Shown here: positions 25,085-36,182 of the stretch, in pieces
Position numbering within the stretch: position 1 is the stretch's first letter
Layout: the number at the start of each line of letters is the position of its first letter
NCBI GenBank assembly: GCA_037043455.1
Contig: JAWPHD010001274.1
Span: 275,067-339,066, forward strand
DNA: 64,000 bases
Direction of reading: 5' to 3'
Source: Cyrtodaria siliqua
Taxonomy: Eukaryota > Mollusca > Bivalvia > Adapedonta > Hiatellidae
Notes under the pieces: model-generated
Database searches by the model: none
What the model was told of the DNA's origin: nothing
What the model saw: only the letters and a program-made list of their open reading frames with translations
Translations under genes and position numbers: made by a program

Positions 25085-25285
25085 GTAATCGGACCGGAAA
25101 AAATACAAATAAATATTTAGGCATTCAGCGGGTTTGAACTCGGAACGATTGCATGTGAATTTGGCGCTCTACCGATAGCACCATAAAAGCTAGCTCTGCG
25201 GCGAGACAGTATGTAGTAACGCGCTTATAAACCAATATATGTACATTCCCCTCGACTGAGTCCTATTACAGCTGGCATTTCTATA
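25085..25285 (-). repeat. tRNA-derived SINE, copy 2
   Basis: Same orientation and landmarks as copy 1: GTAATCGGACCGGAAAAA, ATTCAGCGGGTTTGAACTC, GCGCTCTACCGATAGCACC, and the shared end ACTGAGTCCTATTA. Its A-box (GGTAGAGCGCC on minus) is better preserved than in copy 1. Confidence 0.65.
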
Positions 25286-25289
25286 GGAC

Positions 25290-27590
25290 CATTTTTCTCA
25301 TTTTCTTTAGGAATGGCATACGTTCAGTTTCCATTGAAGCGTGATCCATGTTTTCTTAAATACATTTTATTTATAAAAATCACACTTGTTGTATAATGGT
25401 ATGCTTCTCTTCTTCATGTTCGTCCAAACAGCCATTTAGGTTTATATCCAAAGAAATCTGCACCTGACCTCACCACTGGGGTAGCGCAAAAAAGCATACC
25501 ACGCTTTCAAAATTCCAGTAGGTGTGAAAAAAGTCTGTAATACACGTAATTAATATTTTAGAACAAATGTACTTGATCATTTGAAATAATATATTATAAC
25601 TGTATATAATATATTAACGCCTACCTAGTCTTTCCTTTATTAGGGTATCACATACACAGTTATTCAAACACTAACCGTATGCATACACAGTTATTCAAAC
25701 ACTAACCGTATACAAAAACACATGACACTAAACACATGCCTTACCTAAATATCATACGTAAATAGCTTTTTTGAAATATTCACCGATGATAATAACTCAG
25801 ATACAAATGCAAATCTTAACATATCTAATCTAACACAAAGTGATATAAAAGATGCAAATTGAAATTGAAATATTTCAGGTATAAATACTGGAAAGGGAGC
25901 CATTGGGAGCATCGAGCACACATACGAGAGAATCGTAGCAGACTTTGCTTTTGCTGAGTTTGTTCATGATATGTAATATAAGGTGCGACAATAAGGTTGG
26001 TACATACCGGTCTACAATGTCGTAAAACATCAACTGCCAACCTACAACTCAAATATGGTATGAACTGATTACATTTTACTAAGGTGTTTGGTCCCTCAGC
26101 TCATTATTTAGTGTAAACTCAAACAAACACAATTCATTTGGCAGCTGAATAATTGATGAGCACGACTATGCACAGTTTCTAAGAAAACTAAATATTTATC
26201 GCGCAAAGAACTCGTTTATACTATTACCTGACATTTTATCACTGTATACAGAATACTGAAGAAAAATCAAATTAAAAATCATTGAACGCGTTTGATTTAT
26301 AGATAAGATAAACTTTATTAATATATGTCAACAGGTGTTTATTTTAACAATATGTCTACTGTACCTTTAAAGATAGTGCCTACATTCCATTTACTTATAG
26401 TAACCACTGAACCTTAGCATTTGTATTTACCTGGACAGTTTAGACTGGACACTGAACTACTTTCAGTGTACATGTATATTGTATGTAACAGTATATTTAT
26501 AGTATGTGTATGAATGTGGTATGATGTGAATAGGTTACCTAACCAGTTACCTAACCTTGTTCTTTTATTAGTTTCCCGCCTAAATACCCTCTCTAATATC
26601 ACTTTTGTCACAGCTGTCAGCGGAGTAGGTTATACCTCTCCATGAATATACTTATGCACTGATAGCCATAAGTTGGGTTACTTTATTTGCCTGTCTATAC
26701 AGAGTAAATATAGTGAGGCCATTGCCTGGTATGTATTGTTTTATTTAATTTGTATATAATTGTTAAATGATGTATTTCGCTGGACATGCTGGAATTATGG
26801 AATGTTAGCGTATTAAGTAATAATGTTATTTCTTTGTAACTCCAGGCTGTTAGTTCCACATTAATAAAAATATAGAAACCTGCAAAGGACGTAATCTTAT
26901 ACATTACAAACCCTTTACAACATACAAAAGACCAAATGGTCTATCAGTATACAATACAAAATACACATAATATTTTTAATTAAACAGTCAATGGTTTGCA
27001 GTCATCAATTTTAACAGTATTACTAGTATGTAACTATCTTCATTATTGTCCAACTGTAAATACATGTTTGTTATTTTCAAATATATATTTATACATATAA
27101 TCGTTATCAACTTATATTTTCTTATTAAGGTAAGGCTTACATCAAAATAGAAAAGTCTAAGACTTTTCACATCAGACAGATATGTCATTTGATATTATAT
27201 GATAAATAAACAAGTAAGAGGAGGAATTCTCCTATGTTATATCGTAAGTTTATATTACAGGAAGATCTTTTTTATTTTGGTGAATTATCTTGTAGCCATG
27301 TGGCAAAAGATAACAAGATCAAATATGTCAGATGTATAGATTTTCAACGACAAGTTTTAAGAAAGGCCACTGGGTACCTACGGCAATCTTGAAGTACTGG
27401 CACCATTTACTCAATTTAAATCTACTGATATTACATATCAGGAAATAAAAATGACAAAAAACACATATTGTTCTTAATTTAATGTGTTTGACTGAAGTAA
27501 TGAGCGTTTGTACTAAACAATAAGTTGTATGCCAAAACAGCTAGTTAAAATATTTAAAATATTCCAGTAGGTTACAAATCGAACATACCT
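25290..27590. other. AT-rich DNA without recognised genes
   Basis: Several 60-75-codon minus-strand ORFs occur but none carries a recognisable motif. A 30-bp perfect direct repeat is listed separately. Confidence 0.5.
25652..25711. repeat. 30-bp direct repeat, two copies
   Basis: The block ATACACAGTTATTCAAACAC followed by TAACCGTAT occurs twice in tandem with a 30-bp period. Confidence 0.9.
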
Positions 27591-27640
27591 GTCGTCCTTG
27601 AATGCTGCTTTCCCTGTCCGATATTTTTATCCTTCTTCAT
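27590..27640 (+). repeat. PLE 3' end fragment (plus)
   Basis: TCGTCCTTGAATGCTG, TTTCCCTGTCCGAT and ATTTTTAT match, in order, the 3' end of the PLE tails in this window. It is placed tail-to-tail with the minus-strand fragment to its right. Confidence 0.6.
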
Positions 27641-27647
27641 ACAATTC

Positions 27648-28440
27648 ACAAAACACAGGCAATCAAACAAGCGCCTACTAAATAACTATTACTAGGTAAA
27701 AACTAGCAATGTATGCGACATCACAAATATAAAGGGTTTACAATAGGGGTACGACCTTGGAACGGTCAGTGGCTGACAATAGGGGTACCGCATTGGAACG
27801 GTCAGTTGTTGACAATATGACAATAGGGGTACGGCCTTGGAACGGTCAGTGGTTGACAATAGGGGTACGGCCTTGGAACGGTCAGTGGTTGACAATAGGG
27901 GTACCGCCTTGGAACGGTCACTTGCCGACAATATATACCGCATTAGAACAGTCAGTGGCTGACAATAGGGGTACCGCATTGGAAGGGTCAGTGGTTGACA
28001 ATAGGGGTACCGTATTGGAACGGTCAGCGCTGACAATAGGGGTACCGCATTGGAACGGTCAGTGGCTGACAATAGGGTAGTGCCGCATTGGAACGGTCAG
28101 TGACTGACAATAGGGCTACCGTATTGGAACGGTCAGCTGACAATAGGGGTACCGCATTGGAACGGTCAGTGGCTGACAATAGGGGTACCGCCTTGGAACG
28201 GTCAGTGGCTGATAATAGGGTTACCGCCTTGGTGGCTGACAATAGGGGTACCGCCTTGGAAAGGTCAGTGGCTGACAATAGGGTTACCGCATTGGAACGG
28301 TCAGTGGCTGACAATAGGGGTACCGCCTTGGAACGGTCAGTGGCAAATTTGTCTCTGGGAGTTTAAAGGAAGGTCAAGGGTGCACCAAACCGCACTATCA
28401 CCCTAGTGTCATCCCAATAAGATAAGGATAATGTAACTAC
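27648..28440 (-). repeat. PLE tail fragment (minus) containing the 36-bp array
   Basis: Left of the array lie CACAAAACACAGG and CGACATCACAAATATAAAGGG; right of it lie GTCAGTGGCAAA, GGTGCACCAAACC and CTAGTGTCATCCCAATA. These are the flanks of the single-copy phrase found in other minus-strand PLE tails (for example 34430-34625). The array is therefore an expansion inside an old PLE tail. Confidence 0.7.
27745..28345. repeat. 36-bp minisatellite, about 17 units
   Basis: Units read GGTCAGTGGCTGACAATAGG followed by GGTACCGCATTGGAAC. Several units are shortened or lose their centre (near 27930, 28135 and 28230). The period is divisible by three, so both strands carry long ORFs (27692-28072 minus, 28088-28366 plus) that are not genes. 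Confidence 0.93.
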
Positions 28441-28890
28441 AGAACTCCCACTAGGCTATACTCCCACCAGGCTATACTCCTCAAAGGCTGAAATATTAGC
28501 GTAACGTATCGGATATCCCTACCAACAAATTTTATAGGCACGATCGCTGTGTTTACCTTTCAATTTATATCAATATATGCTATAGTACATCCAATCTGAA
28601 AACATCAACGCTCAGTAGTACATTATAATCAATAGTGCAGTTATATTAGTGATACTAGTCTGCTTTTATTAATTAAAAAATGATGTATGAACCGCAAATA
28701 ACATGAAAACTGAAACACACAGCCTTACATTAATTAGTACGTGTCTGAAACATAATATAATGAGTTATATTTCCTAATTTTGACAACATGTCTGTGATTA
28801 CAAATATGCTCTTTACTTTTATTAATTTATATAAAAACACGGTGAGTCTGCGCGCACATATACATATACAGTTTTGGCAAAATGTATTAA
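28441..28890. other. AT-rich DNA, nothing recognised
   Basis: No element or gene is identified. Confidence 0.5.
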
Positions 28891-28892
28891 CG

Positions 28893-29770
28893 AAAACTGA
28901 TCTGCTTTTTTTCTTTAAATATAAATGTTATTTAAGAACTCTTCTGCAAAGAAGGCCATCACAATTTCCCAATTCAAAGAAATACACAACATGTTCGCCG
29001 ACGCCATATTGACAAAGATTCTGACCATGTCACACATTTTCTAAAAATACTATATCTCAATATTCTAATAATCGGGTTAAAGATTCTTTTTCAAAATATT
29101 AAAAAATTCGGAAAGTCAAATTATTTGCACTAAGCAAAAAAATATCAAAACCAAAATTAAAGATTTTATTTTCAGTTAAAACAAAATAGTTCTTTTTTTT
29201 TACCTTATCATAGAGAACAATACGTCTAAGGAATGTGACTAAAATGTCAAATTGTATACAGTATTTATTAAACTTGTATCAAAGGAGGATATGACCCTAA
29301 CCTTTTGCAATGCACGGCATGTTTAGTGTTTGACCCATTTACAAATTGTATCTATGATTTCCTCTTTGACTGTGCAATGACCGGAAAGATTGTGACGATG
29401 TCTACCTGAGAGGGAGTTAACGTCTTTATGTCTCCAATCCTGTCTTGTCGTACACTTAATGGTTTGTTTTCTTGTTGCTTTGGCGTCTTGCCTACTTCTG
29501 CCAAGTCATCGAGCATTTGCATTGCGGATTTCTAGGTCTTTTTTTATTGCCTATTTTTTTGGAGAATATAGACTGGCGGGGATTTCTTTATTTACATTGT
29601 CCCGTTCCAAGGCATTAGCCCTAGTGTCAATCCTTTTATGTTTGTGATGTCACAGCTTGCCTTTTTTAACGTTTCTACTTGTTGTTGGTTTCTATGCGTA
29701 CTTTTGGTTGACGTTGGTCCTTGAATGTTACATTTCCTGCTCGACTTGTATGTCTACATATCTATACTGA
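28893..29770 (+). pseudogene. Penelope-like element tail, copy B (interrupted)
   Basis: 28895-28970 matches the tail segment encoding LLSKYKCYLRTLL, with the downstream bases scrambled. Similarity resumes at about 29262 (TATTTATTAAACTTGTATC, then AGGATATGACCCTAACC) and continues through the post-stop tail to a TTTCCTGCTCGACTTGTATG end. About 290 bp of unrelated AT-rich DNA (28973-29255) replaces the middle. All frames are broken. Confidence 0.65.
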
Positions 29771-30612
29771 ACCTAACAGCTAACGCTTAACTGTAGATAA
29801 TACCTTTAATGCATGTACCGGACCATCTATATATATATATTTATTGTATACTTTCATATTGTCCCGTTTAGTTTTCATTGAGCTACTACGATATTACACA
29901 CATTGATATTGCACTGGAACTTTTTCTCGCGCTTGTTAAGAGCCGCGAAATAGAAGTAAGGAACTACTTTCAACGGAATCCTGCCTATAGTGTCAACAAA
30001 AAAAGACGTGTTTTTGTTCAACCTTTTGTGGCAGAAATTGATAAAATAATTGAAATGGTCACTCACTCACTATTTTTAACGTTATCGAATGGTAAACAAA
30101 CGTAAGAAAATCGCTTGACGTTTTTATAATATATACTGAACCAAACAGCTTACGCTTAACTGTAGATAATACCTTTAATTTATATACAGGACCATCTATA
30201 TATATATATATATACTGGACCAAACAGCTAACGCTGAACTGTAGATAATACCTTTAATTTATATACAGGACCATCTATATATATATATATATATACTGGA
30301 CCAAACAGCTAACGCTGAACTGTAGATAATACCTTTAATTTATATACAGGACCATCTATATATATATATATACCGGACCAAACAGCTAACGCTGAACTGT
30401 AGATAATACCTTTAACTTATATACAGGACCATCTATATATATATATATATACTGGACCAAACAGCTAACGCTGAACTGTAGATAATACCTTTAATTTATA
30501 TACAGGACCATCTATATATATATATATACTGGACCAAACAGCTAACGCTGAACTGTAGATAATACCTTTAATTTATATACAGGACCATCTATATATATAT
30601 ATATATATATAT
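29766..30612. repeat. ~78-bp (TA)n-containing tandem repeat
   Basis: Units begin CTGGACCAAACAGCTAACGC, continue TGAACTGTAGATAATACC and end in CAGGACCATC plus a variable (TA)n run. One copy lies at 29766-29842. Six more start near 30134, 30213, 30295, 30373, 30451 and 30527. Length differences come mostly from the TA run. Confidence 0.9.
29878..30105 (+). other. unassigned 75-codon open frame between 78-bp repeat copies
   Basis: The frame is open from a TTG to TAA and reads as ordinary mixed-composition protein (for example ELFLALVKSREIEVRNYFQR), unlike the low-complexity frames around it. No ATG start is present and no domain is recognised. It may be a fragment of a transposon ORF or chance. 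Confidence 0.2.
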
Positions 30613-30639
30613 TGTTAAATTTGCTGAAATCATTCTGTG

Positions 30640-31370
30640 ATATAAATAATATGTCAAGGTAAATATTGATAAAACAAAGATTATGGTATTTAAAAATGGT
30701 GGAATACTTTCAAAAATGGAAAAGTGGACGTTCAACGGTAAACTTATAGAAATAGTAAATAGTTTTTCATATGTGGGCACTACTTTTAGCAGCCAACTTT
30801 CTCTCACCAGGATGGCAAGTGATCAGCCGTGTAAAGCTAAACGTGTGCTAGTTTCTGTTTTGTCAAATAAGTACAACTACGGACAACTTCCGAAACATGT
30901 CTTCTTCAATATCTTTGATACAAAGATTAGCCCTATCTTACTTTATGTAATATTGGGTATTTCAGCGGAAAATTCAAAAGTAATTATACATAACTACGCT
31001 TGTAAACGATATATATGTGTAAACGAAAAAAACTACGTTGCTGGGCGACTGTGGGCGTTACCCGATGTTCATTGCTGCGACTAAACGAGTAATAAAATAT
31101 TGGTGTAAAATTTAAAAAATGGGAGATCACAGACTTGTCAAAATGAGATATAATATGATGAAACATTTGAGTTATTGTGGACAAACAAACTGGACAAATG
31201 GTGTCAAACGTTTGCTAGATTATTGCGGCCTGCGAAATGTTTGGATCGACCAATGTGTAACTAATGAAACAGTCTTCATAAACACATTTACACAAATATT
31301 AAAGGACCAGTACCTTCAAGAGTGGTCTTCTTTAGTGAAAGTCACTTTATTGCAATTTTAAAACCACGTT
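30640..31370 (+). pseudogene. LINE ORF2 C-terminal fragment
   Basis: The frame beginning just before 30683 reads VNIDKTKIMVFKNGG, the region that follows the RT active-site motif in non-LTR elements. It continues FSYVGTTFSSQLSLT and FDTKISPILLY, typical of the RT thumb. After a frameshift near 31085, the frame at 31119-31361 continues with HRLVKMRYNMMK and FTQILKDQYLQEWSS, typical of C-terminal ORF2. Endonuclease and RT core are missing, so this is a 5'-truncated dead insertion. It lies between copies of the 78-bp repeat. Confidence 0.7.
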
Positions 31371-31424
31371 TGAACGTGAAAAATACTTAAACTGAATCAC
31401 TATAAGGAAGTTTAGGATCGCTAA

Positions 31425-31490
31425 TTTATAAACAGGACCATCTATATATATATATATACTGGACCAAACAGCGAACGTACACACCTTTAA
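31425..31490 (+). repeat. outlying partial copy of the 78-bp repeat
   Basis: CAGGACCATC, (TA)n and CTGGACCAAACAGCGAACG recur to the right of the LINE fragment. A reverse-oriented piece (GCGTTAGCTGTTTGGTTCGG) lies near 31652. Confidence 0.7.
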
Positions 31491-31689
31491 TGTATGAACT
31501 TATTATATGCCGACTGGTACCGTTGGAGATTTGAATGCTTTTTTTTTAAATTTACAGTCGTTATTCACAAAATATTTGTCTCGTTCAGAATGAAATTTGT
31601 TTTGATTTATTGATTGCTATTATTGAGATATTAAAGGTATTGTCTACTGGTGCGTTAGCTGTTTGGTTCGGTAAACATTAAAGGTATCA

Positions 31690-31870
31690 GTTGTATTGGG
31701 ATGACAGTAGGGTAAGTGTGAGGTTTGGTGCACCCTAGAACCTAGAACCTGGTTTAAATCCGAGCGATAGCCCTATTGTCAACCCTTGAGTGTTTGTGAT
31801 GTCTTATCTTGTCTTCAATTCATCCACGAATGATAGTTTTCCTGTTCGATTTTTATATCTACTTTTACAT
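31690..31870 (+). repeat. PLE 3' tail fragment (plus)
   Basis: GGGATGACAGTAGGGTAAG, GGTTTGGTGCACCCTAGAAC, GCCCTATTGTCAACCC and CCTGTTCGATTTTTATATCT follow the same order as the reverse of other PLE tails. It faces the minus fragment at 31965-32160. Confidence 0.7.
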
Positions 31871-31964
31871 CTGTTGAAAATGACGTAAAACACCATACAA
31901 AAAAGGATTTATAGAAATACGGTCGATATACCATAAAACGCAAACATTCATACTTGGCCAAAGT

Positions 31965-32160
31965 CTAAAGAAATAAAAAAAGAGCGGACAGGGAAAGTAG
32001 CATTCAAGGAGGACAGTCAATCACAAAACACAGAAACAAACACGCAAACAGACAAACAAGAAGGCAAAAGCAATAATAAATGCAAACGACATCACAAGCA
32101 CAAAAGGGTTGACCTTGGAACGGTCAGTGGCAAAGTGGGCCACTGGGGGTTTTCGACTCG
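31965..32160 (-). repeat. PLE 3' tail fragment (minus)
   Basis: GGACAGGGAAAGTAGCATTC, GGAGGACAGTCAATCACAAA, a CAAACAGACAAACAAGAAGG block and GAACGGTCAGTGGCAAAG are the minus-orientation PLE 3' end. Nearly the same sequence recurs at 34390-34560. Confidence 0.75.
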
Positions 32161-32374
32161 AGTCCATATACTTGTAGGTTTGAAATTCTTGGTACCATTG
32201 AAATCAAGTATTGTGATTCTTTAATCCCTCAACCCCATTTTCCTAGACATTATTTGTGCATAACTGAGTTTTCCCATACAGATATTTACTAAATTCGTAT
32301 TTTACTCAAATAACAATCCCAATAGGCTGTATTTATACAGTCATAGAATGCTGTAGGACATCAATGAAATATAG

Positions 32375-33190
32375 ATATAAAAATCGAACAGGAAAAGCAG
32401 CATTCAAGGACGACAGTCAACCACAAACACACACAGAAACAAAGAACAAACTTTAAGATGAACAAAAGGCCAAATTAGCCATCACAAACACAAAGGATTG
32501 ACAATAGGGCTACCGCCTTCGAACGGTCAGTGGCAAAAAAGGCCGCTGGGGGTTTAAACCAGGTTCTAGGGTCCACCAAACCTCGCACTTACCCTACTGT
32601 CAACCCAATAAAACGGGACAGTGTAAATAAAGAAATCACCGCCATGAACTATTCTCTAACCAACAAGACAGCATTAATAGGCAGTATAAGTAAAACACAA
32701 AGATGCTCGTGTATATATAATTTACAAAAAAACATTAGCCTAGAAAGCCACAAAGAAGGTACTCAGTGACTTGGCAGAAGCCAGAGCAATAAGAGAATAA
32801 ACCATTGAGGGCACGACAAGACAAGACTGCAGACAAACATCAAACGTCACTGTCCTTTTGGGCTTTAGGTAGACGTCATCATAGGGTCCACAGCATGTCC
32901 AGTCATCGCACAATCAAAGAGGAAAGCATAGTGGCGAACTGTAAATGGGTCCACCACCAAGCATGCAGTGCGTTGCAAAATAATAGGGTCATAACCTCTT
33001 TTGATAAACCATTTTCACAAGTGTAACAAAGATAGTATGAAAGTGAGCATGACCAAGGATCTTACGATGTTTGTAAATCACGTCACCATAGAAGTCAGGA
33101 TGTGATATTCCTTGTCGCAGAAGAGTTCTTAAAAAACATTTATATTTGGATAGAAGATCAGGGTTACGATAATACAATCATATGATGTAG
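32375..33190 (-). pseudogene. Penelope-like element tail, copy G
   Basis: The 62-codon frame at 32989-33177 reads YYRNPDLLSKYKCFLRTLL and HPDFYGDVIYKHRKILGH, the family's post-RT region. Beyond a frame break near 32989, the PLE tail continues to a GTGGACCCTATGATGACG-like end of coding and then the 3' untranslated region. That region includes the phrase (reverse of GACAATAGGGCTACCGCC, 32499-32516) that is amplified to a 36-bp minisatellite elsewhere. It ends near 32375 with the AAAATCGAACAGGAAAAG terminus. Confidence 0.75.
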
Positions 33191-33229
33191 CATATCAAAA
33201 AACAAAAACATTTTATTTACTCATCCAGA

Positions 33230-33340
33230 AACTTCTATATGTTACTAATTATAAATGAATGACCTAGGATGCCACAATAAAATGTTTACACTATTTTCTT
33301 AAAATATTCATAGGCAACACTATTTCATTAGAAAATGATA
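33230..33340. other. spacer between PLE copies
   Basis: Short AT-rich spacer; nothing recognised. Confidence 0.4.
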
Positions 33341-34300
33341 TCAAAGTAACATCAATGACTTGGGAAAAGCTAGAGCAACAAGAGAACAAACCATTAAGGG
33401 TACGACATAAGATTTGAGAAACACATCAAACGCAACCGTCCTTTGAGATTAGGTAGACGTCATCATAGGGTCCACAATCTGTCCGGTCATCTCACAATCA
33501 AAGAGGAAAACATAGTGGCGAACTGTAAATGTGTCAACCACTAAACATGCGATGCGTTGCAAAAGGTCAGGGTCATATCCCCTTTCGATAAGCCTTTTCA
33601 CAAGTTTGATAAAGATTGTATGAAAGTGATCATGACCAAGCATCTTACGGAGTATATTTATCACATCACCACAGAAGTCAGGGTGTGATAGTACTTGTCG
33701 GAGACAAGTTTTTCAATTACTTTTTGTTTTTGTATTTTAAAAGTACATTAGGGTTACGATAAAATAAATTTACAAAGTGTTTTCGATGTTTATGGTAAAG
33801 GTAGCTCTAATAAAGTATCTTGTTAATTATACAACGATTAAGAATATAAAATTCCTCAACTCTACTACAAGCTCTAGAAAAACTAATTAGTTGAGAAAGA
33901 AAGTCCCCATAACAAGTATTTCGGAGAACACCGCATCTAAGTGGGGATAATTTACAATATTAAAATTAAAACAATCTCTCTTGCCATAGATTTTGATAAT
34001 TATTTCTCTATTTTCAATAGAGATGAAAGTCAAGAACAGAGGCGACAGTATCAGAAATATTAGCGTTGTTAAGTGAAGTTCTTCATGATGGATTGTATTA
34101 ACCATAACAGAAAAGAAATGATTGTTAATGTTCAATATGTCATTCAGATACCGAGAGGTGACATCAAAGGTTTCAATTACATATACATATGGTATTTCTT
34201 TCATAGAAATGCAAACACATATCTGCGTCAAGAGGTGTACAGTTTGTACCCACAGGGAAACCAACAATGCGTCTATTGACGGTAGTTCAATACATGACGA
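33340..34300 (-). pseudogene. Penelope-like element RT C-terminal half and tail, copy H
   Basis: On the minus strand the sequence starts with an RT motif reading GFPVGTNCTPL. After a frameshift it reads SRYLNDILNINN, where YLND stands at the catalytic YxDD position with the first Asp changed to Asn. It then reads KIYGKRDCFNFNIVNYPHLD, a segment conserved in PLE reverse transcriptases. Tail sequences follow in other frames (33449-33664: RKMLGHDHFHTIF, RGYDPDLLQRIACLVVD). Frameshifts and the altered active site make it non-functional. It lies directly downstream of the longer copy I on the same strand. Confidence 0.8.
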
Positions 34301-35029
34301 ATATATTATCTAATAGGAAAATAAGTGCTTCATAAACTTCTTGGCAAGTCAACATAGTCTAATTGTCTAAAGAAATATAAAAAGATCGGACACGGAAAGT
34401 AGCATTCAAGGAGGACAGTCAACCACAAAACACAGAAACAAACACGCAAACAGACAAACAAGAAGGCAAAAGTCATCATAAATGCAAACGACATCACAAA
34501 CACAAAATGGTTGATAATAGGGCTACCGCCTTTGAACGGTCAGTGGCAAAGTAGGCCACTGGGGGTTTAAACCGTTCTAGGGTGCACCAAACCTCACACT
34601 TAACCTACTGTCATCCCATTAAAACAGGACAGTGTAAATAAAGAAATCCCTGCCATGATATAATCTCTAACCAACAAGGCAGCATCAATAGGCAATAAAA
34701 CTAAAACACAAATATGCTCGTGTAAATATAATACAAATAAAACAATAGCCTAGAAAGCCACACTGAAGGTACTCAATGACTTGGCAGAAGCCAGAGCAAC
34801 AGGAGAATAAACCATTAAGGGTACGACAAGAAAGATCATAGACAAACATCAAACGCAAACGTCCCAATGCGCTTTAGGTAGGCGTCATCATAGGGTCCAC
34901 AGCCTGTCCGGTCATCGTACAGTTAAAGACGAAAGCATAGTGGCGAACTGTAAAAGGGTCCACCACCAAGCATGCAGTACGTTGCAAAATGATAGGGTCA
35001 TAACCTCTTTTGATAAACTTTTTAACAAG

Positions 35030-35317
35030 TTAAACAAAGATAGTATGAAAGTGATCATGACCAAGAATCTTACTAAGTTTATAAATCACATCACCATAGA
35101 AGTCAGGTTGTGATAGTCCTTGTCGCAAAAGAGTCCTTAAGTTACTTTTATATTTGGAAAGAAGATCAGGGTTACGATAATAAGATTTTGCAAAGGTTTT
35201 ACGAAGTTTATGGTAACGGTAACTCTGATTGAGTAGCTTTTTAGTTATACAAAGATTACAAATATTAAAGTCCTCACTCGAGTACGAGCTATTGAAAAAC
35301 GAAAACGAAATTAACAA
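35030..35317 (-). pseudogene. PLE post-RT region (copy I)
   Basis: The open frame reads EDFNICNLCITKKLL, SYRYHKLRKTFAKSYYRNPD and LRTLLRQGLSQPDFYGDV, the conserved C-terminal extension of this PLE family. It is the best-preserved example in the window. The first residues (from the start to about residue 9) come from the foldback insertion and not from the PLE, so the ORF start is artificial. The frame ends at a stop just after HDHFHTIFV. Confidence 0.8.
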
Positions 35318-35764
35318 AACTTGAAAAATGTGTAAAGATTAGCGACAATAGCAAGATTTAGCAGTCTAATCCCATTCAAATACACAGAAAAATGTTCAAA
35401 ACCTCGCTAGTATCTCATGTGTCCACCGTTACACCGAATACACTAAAAAATGCGACGTCGCATCCTTCTGACGTAACGACTGACGAAGCATCGAGCATAT
35501 TTGGGACGTCGTGTACGTCAGGATGAACCTATCCAAATGTTCAGGACCTTGCAGCAGCACTTGTCCGTGAATGGGACGCATTAGCACTAGAATTCGTCAG
35601 TCGTTACTTCAGAAGCATGCGATGTCGCATTCTTGCGTGTATTCGGTGTTGAGATATTAGCGAGGTTTTGAATATTTTTCTGTGTATTTGAATCGACTCA
35701 GACTGCTGAATCTGTGCCATTGTCGTCAACTTTGCATTTGTTAAGTTTTGTTAATTTCGTTTTC
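35301..35764. mobile_element. foldback/MITE with ~150-bp inverted ends
   Basis: The left end (GAAAACGAAATTAACAAAAC at 35301) and the reverse complement of the right end (to 35764) match for roughly 150 bases with scattered differences. Shared landmarks are AAATACACAGAAAAAT, TTCAAAACCTCGCTA and CGTAACGACTGACGAA. The centre is itself rich in small CGACGTCG-type palindromes. The element has no coding capacity and separates the PLE RT remnant from its tail. Confidence 0.8.
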
Positions 35765-36002
35765 ACACCTATGTTTTTAAACTTTTTATTATTCGGTATA
35801 TTTCGATGAAATTTTGTGTGAACATCAAACATAGATGTTATTAAAAGGAAATCATGCTACAATTGTTAATTTCTTTCTTACTGTAATGTCTCAGATTTTG
35901 CAGGAAAACAAAGTGGATACTTTTTATGTTTGCTGAGTATAGTTGTGAATAGTCATAAATAACTATAAACTGACGTTTAGTTGTATCACGAATGTCTCCT
36001 GA

Positions 36003-36182
36003 TCAACATAAATTAATCCCAGAGTTTTTATCAGCTTTAGCGCGGTATTGTTTAACGTGAGTTTTAATGGCAGTTAAAGAAGAAGTTAAAAGTTTGGAGA
36101 TGTTTGTAGTTGTGTATTCACTAGAATTAGAAATAAAGCGGGTTTTATAAAGCTGTTTGTGTAATTTAGGAATCCGGTACAT
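36003..36182 (-). pseudogene. PLE reverse transcriptase fingers fragment
   Basis: A 59-codon frame begins MYRIPKLHKQLYKTRFISNS, matching the conserved PKLHK-x-P-x-x-R-x-I block at the start of PLE reverse transcriptases, and continues to KNSGINLC before a stop. It lies on the same strand between the GIY-YIG remnant and the post-RT tail, linking them as one element. Confidence 0.75.

Noticed and set aside
27692..28366. Overlapping ORFs on both strands at the 36-bp array as genes
   Set aside because: 36 bp is divisible by three, so both strands stay open; the sequence derives from a retroelement untranslated tail.
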